A stretch of 64,000 nt of DNA, taken from assembly GCA_946886855.1 (NCBI GenBank), contig CAMPJJ010000004.1:45747-109746 (forward strand), given 5' to 3'. Under the pieces are notes generated by a model, which searched no databases, had not been told where the DNA came from, and saw only the letters and a program-made list of their open reading frames with translations. This document shows, piece by piece, positions 62,337 through 64,000 of this stretch. This DNA comes from an uncultured Roseateles sp. (lineage in GTDB: Bacteria; Pseudomonadota; Gammaproteobacteria; Burkholderiales; Burkholderiaceae). Both the position numbers and the translations under genes were made by a program. The stretch's first letter is position 1, and every line of letters begins with the position of its first letter.

Positions 62337-63320
62337 TCATTTGGCGGCGGTGGTGACCGATTTCGGCAGCGCGTCGGCGATGCGGATCGCCTTGGGGATC
62401 AGCTTCAGCGCATGGAAGGCGTCGGCGATCTTCTGCTGCTCGGCGGCGATGGCCGGCGTGATCGGCTGGATGCCGTAGGCGAAGCGCGCGGCGGCGACTT
62501 CGGTCGTCGCGAGGTCGAGTCCGATCTGCGGCGCGAGCAGCGCGGCGACGGCGGCGCTGTTGTTCTCCGACCAGCGGTCGAGCTTGGCGAGTTCCTCGAT
62601 GATCGCCTGCACGACCTGCGGGTACTTCTCCGCATAGCCGCGCTCGGCCAGGTAGAACTGGTGGTTCGCGACGACGCCCCTGCCGTCGGCCACGACGCGC
62701 GCGCCGAGCTGGCGTTCCGCCGCGGCCAGGAACGGATCCCAGATCACCCAGGCGTCGACGGCACCGCGCTCGAACGCGGCGCGCGCATCGGCCGGCGGCA
62801 GGTAGACGACGGTGAGGTCGGTGTACTTCAGGCCCTGCTTCTCCAGCAGCTTGACCAGCAGGTAGTGGACGTTGGAGCCCTTGTTGAGGACGACCTTCTT
62901 GCCCTTCAGGTCGGCGAGCGTCCTGATCGGCGAGTCCTTCGGCACGATCAGCGCTTCCGCCGTCGGCGCGGGCGGCTGGTTGGCCACGTAGACCAGGTCC
63001 GCGCCGGCGGCCTGCGCGAAGATCGGCGGCGCCTCGCCGACGGTGCCGAAGTCGATGGAGCCGACGTTCAGGCCTTCCAGCAGCTGCGGGCCGGCGGGGA
63101 ACTCGGTCCACTTCACGGCGATGCCCTGCGCGCTCAGGCGCTTGTCCAGGTCGCCCTTGGCCTTCAGCACGGTGAGCGTGCCGTACTTCTGGAAGCCGAT
63201 GCGGACTTCCGCCGGCTTGGCCGCCGTCTGCGCGCTGGCGACGCCGGCGAACAGGCTGAGCGAGGTGGTCAGCGCGGCCGCGAAGGCCAGTGCGCCGCGG
63301 CGGTCGAGGAAGAACGGCAT
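62337..63320 (-). CDS. ssuA: Aliphatic sulfonate-binding protein
   Basis: A 327-residue periplasmic binding protein with a signal peptide ending VASAQ (about 32). [18 protein letters not shown] and [14 protein letters not shown] are typical of SsuA. ATG 63320 (MPFFLDRRG) is chosen; the frame is open further upstream only as non-coding extension. Confidence 0.95.
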   Translation of the reverse strand: MPFFLDRRGALAFAAALTTSLSLFAGVASAQTAAKPAEVRIGFQKYGTLTVLKAKGDLDKRLSAQGIAVKWTEFPAGPQLLEGLNVGSIDFGTVGEAPPIFAQAAGADLVYVANQPPAPTAEALIVPKDSPIRTLADLKGKKVVLNKGSNVHYLLVKLLEKQGLKYTDLTVVYLPPADARAAFERGAVDAWVIWDPFLAAAERQLGARVVADGRGVVANHQFYLAERGYAEKYPQVVQAIIEELAKLDRWSENNSAAVAALLAPQIGLDLATTEVAAARFAYGIQPITPAIAAEQQKIADAFHALKLIPKAIRIADALPKSVTTAAK

Positions 63321-63406
63321 GGTCGTGGTCCTGGAGAGTGAAGAGTCGGAGGGGTCGGGATGAATCGGAGGCGTCAGGCTCGGCACGCGCGAAGCGTTCG
63401 GGGCCC

Positions 63407-64000
63407 TTAGAGCACCAGCGCTGGACGCGAGACGGGCGCGGCGGGCAGCGGCGCCGGCACGCGGTCCAGCACCTGCGACGCGCCGGCGAGCAGGCGGCGG
63501 GCGATGTCGTCGTTGATGCGGTACTCGCCGGCGGCGTCCTTGGCGATCTGCGCGTCGCAGGCGTAGACGCCGTCGACATGCGAGCGCGCGCCCAGCGCCG
63601 ACAGCACCGGCAGCAGGCCGTAGTCCAGCGCCAGCAGGTGGGCCATGCTCCCGCCGGTGGCCAGCGTCCACACGCTCTTGCCCGCGAGGCCGTCCTGCGG
63701 CAGCAGGTCGAGGAAGACCTTCAGCAGCCCGCTGCAGGCGGCCTTGTAGATGGGCGTGGCGAGCACGACGACACGCGCTTCGGCCACGGCGGCCAGGGCC
63801 GCGCGGACATCGTCGTTCTCGAAGTCGGCATGCAGCAGCGGCTGCGCCGGCAGGTCGCGGATCCGCAGCGTGCGGGTCGACAGGCCGTGGTGGTGAAGCC
63901 GCTCCGCGGCGGCGCCGAGCAAGGCGCTGGAACGCGACTTCAGGCTGGGGCTCGCGGCGATCAGGAGCACGGGCGAGCCCGGCAGGTCGTTGGCCAGGGC
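63407..64000 (-). CDS. ssuE: NADPH-dependent FMN reductase, 5' end uncertain or off-window
   Basis: A flavodoxin-fold reductase (VLLIAASPSLKSRSSALL, ATPIYKAACSGLLKVFLDLLP) that supplies FMNH2 to SsuD. GTG 63970 would give 187 residues but has no ribosome binding site, and the frame stays open to the window edge, so the true start may be beyond 64000. It is first in the ssuE-ssuA-ssuD-ssuC-ssuB order, 86 bases ahead of ssuA. Confidence 0.92.
   Translation of the reverse strand, partial: ALANDLPGSPVLLIAASPSLKSRSSALLGAAAERLHHHGLSTRTLRIRDLPAQPLLHADFENDDVRAALAAVAEARVVVLATPIYKAACSGLLKVFLDLLPQDGLAGKSVWTLATGGSMAHLLALDYGLLPVLSALGARSHVDGVYACDAQIAKDAAGEYRINDDIARRLLAGASQVLDRVPAPLPAAPVSRPALVL

Overview
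The window looks like a chromosomal segment of a Burkholderiales betaproteobacterium, probably in the Roseateles/Mitsuaria/Pelomonas neighbourhood. This is inferred from the very high GC, Bcp followed by a PIN-PhoH gene, an alaA-hom-thrC-moeA-moaD operon, an exported M3 peptidase with prpE, and a TonB-Xanth-Caul-type receptor. Most of it is ordinary housekeeping and metabolic DNA. GTG and TTG starts are common, and many genes overlap by 4 bases.

Layout. 1-5.3 kb: a FimV-like gene cut by the window edge, a Crp/Fnr regulator, an APH-fold phosphotransferase, and a divergent LysR/oxidoreductase pair. 5.4-7.2 kb: tRNA-Pro with its terminator, then a decayed IS1595-type element that has matching terminal inverted repeats and an intact passenger ORF. 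7.2-13.3 kb: LysR/OYE pair, a GGDEF-EAL protein and an OPT transporter. 13.4-20.6 kb: tRNA-Arg, a PLD-family nuclease, a membrane metallophosphoesterase, a secreted DUF3298-like protein, a divergent SRAP (abasic-site) protein, and a membrane aminopropyltransferase coupled to a Tat-exported FAD oxidoreductase. 20.6-22.2 kb: a small plastic patch with two toxin-antitoxin modules, both with damaged toxins, and a second partial copy of the FAD oxidoreductase 3' end.

22.4-32.2 kb: a TesB-like thioesterase, the moaD/moeA/thrC/hom/alaA operon on the minus strand, an Mth938-domain protein, Bcp peroxiredoxin and PhoH. 32.2-41.7 kb: a multidrug MFS pump, a HAD phosphatase, M3 peptidase plus PrpE, an NlpC/P60 protein, a proline-rich membrane protein and tRNA-Ala. 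41.9-49.6 kb: a carbohydrate-sensing and uptake locus. A sugar-binding protein is coupled to a response regulator and histidine kinase, facing a FucP-type sugar transporter and a TonB-dependent receptor; no ABC permease is present.

49.8-53.2 kb: a promoter, a strong leader hairpin and a 32-residue ORF ahead of ybhP-clsB-ybhN, the same gene order as in Escherichia coli. 53.3-59.2 kb: hydrolases, an SDR with a divergent TetR regulator, an AraC-type regulator, an epimerase and an HSL-type esterase. 59.2-64 kb: the alkanesulfonate operon ssuE-A-D-C-B on the minus strand, with ssuE running to the window edge.

No CRISPR array, prophage, rRNA, replication origin or obvious defence island was seen. 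The regions most worth following up are the passenger-carrying IS1595 relic, the toxin-antitoxin patch with duplicated gene end, the binding-protein/two-component operon, and the leader of the ybhP operon.
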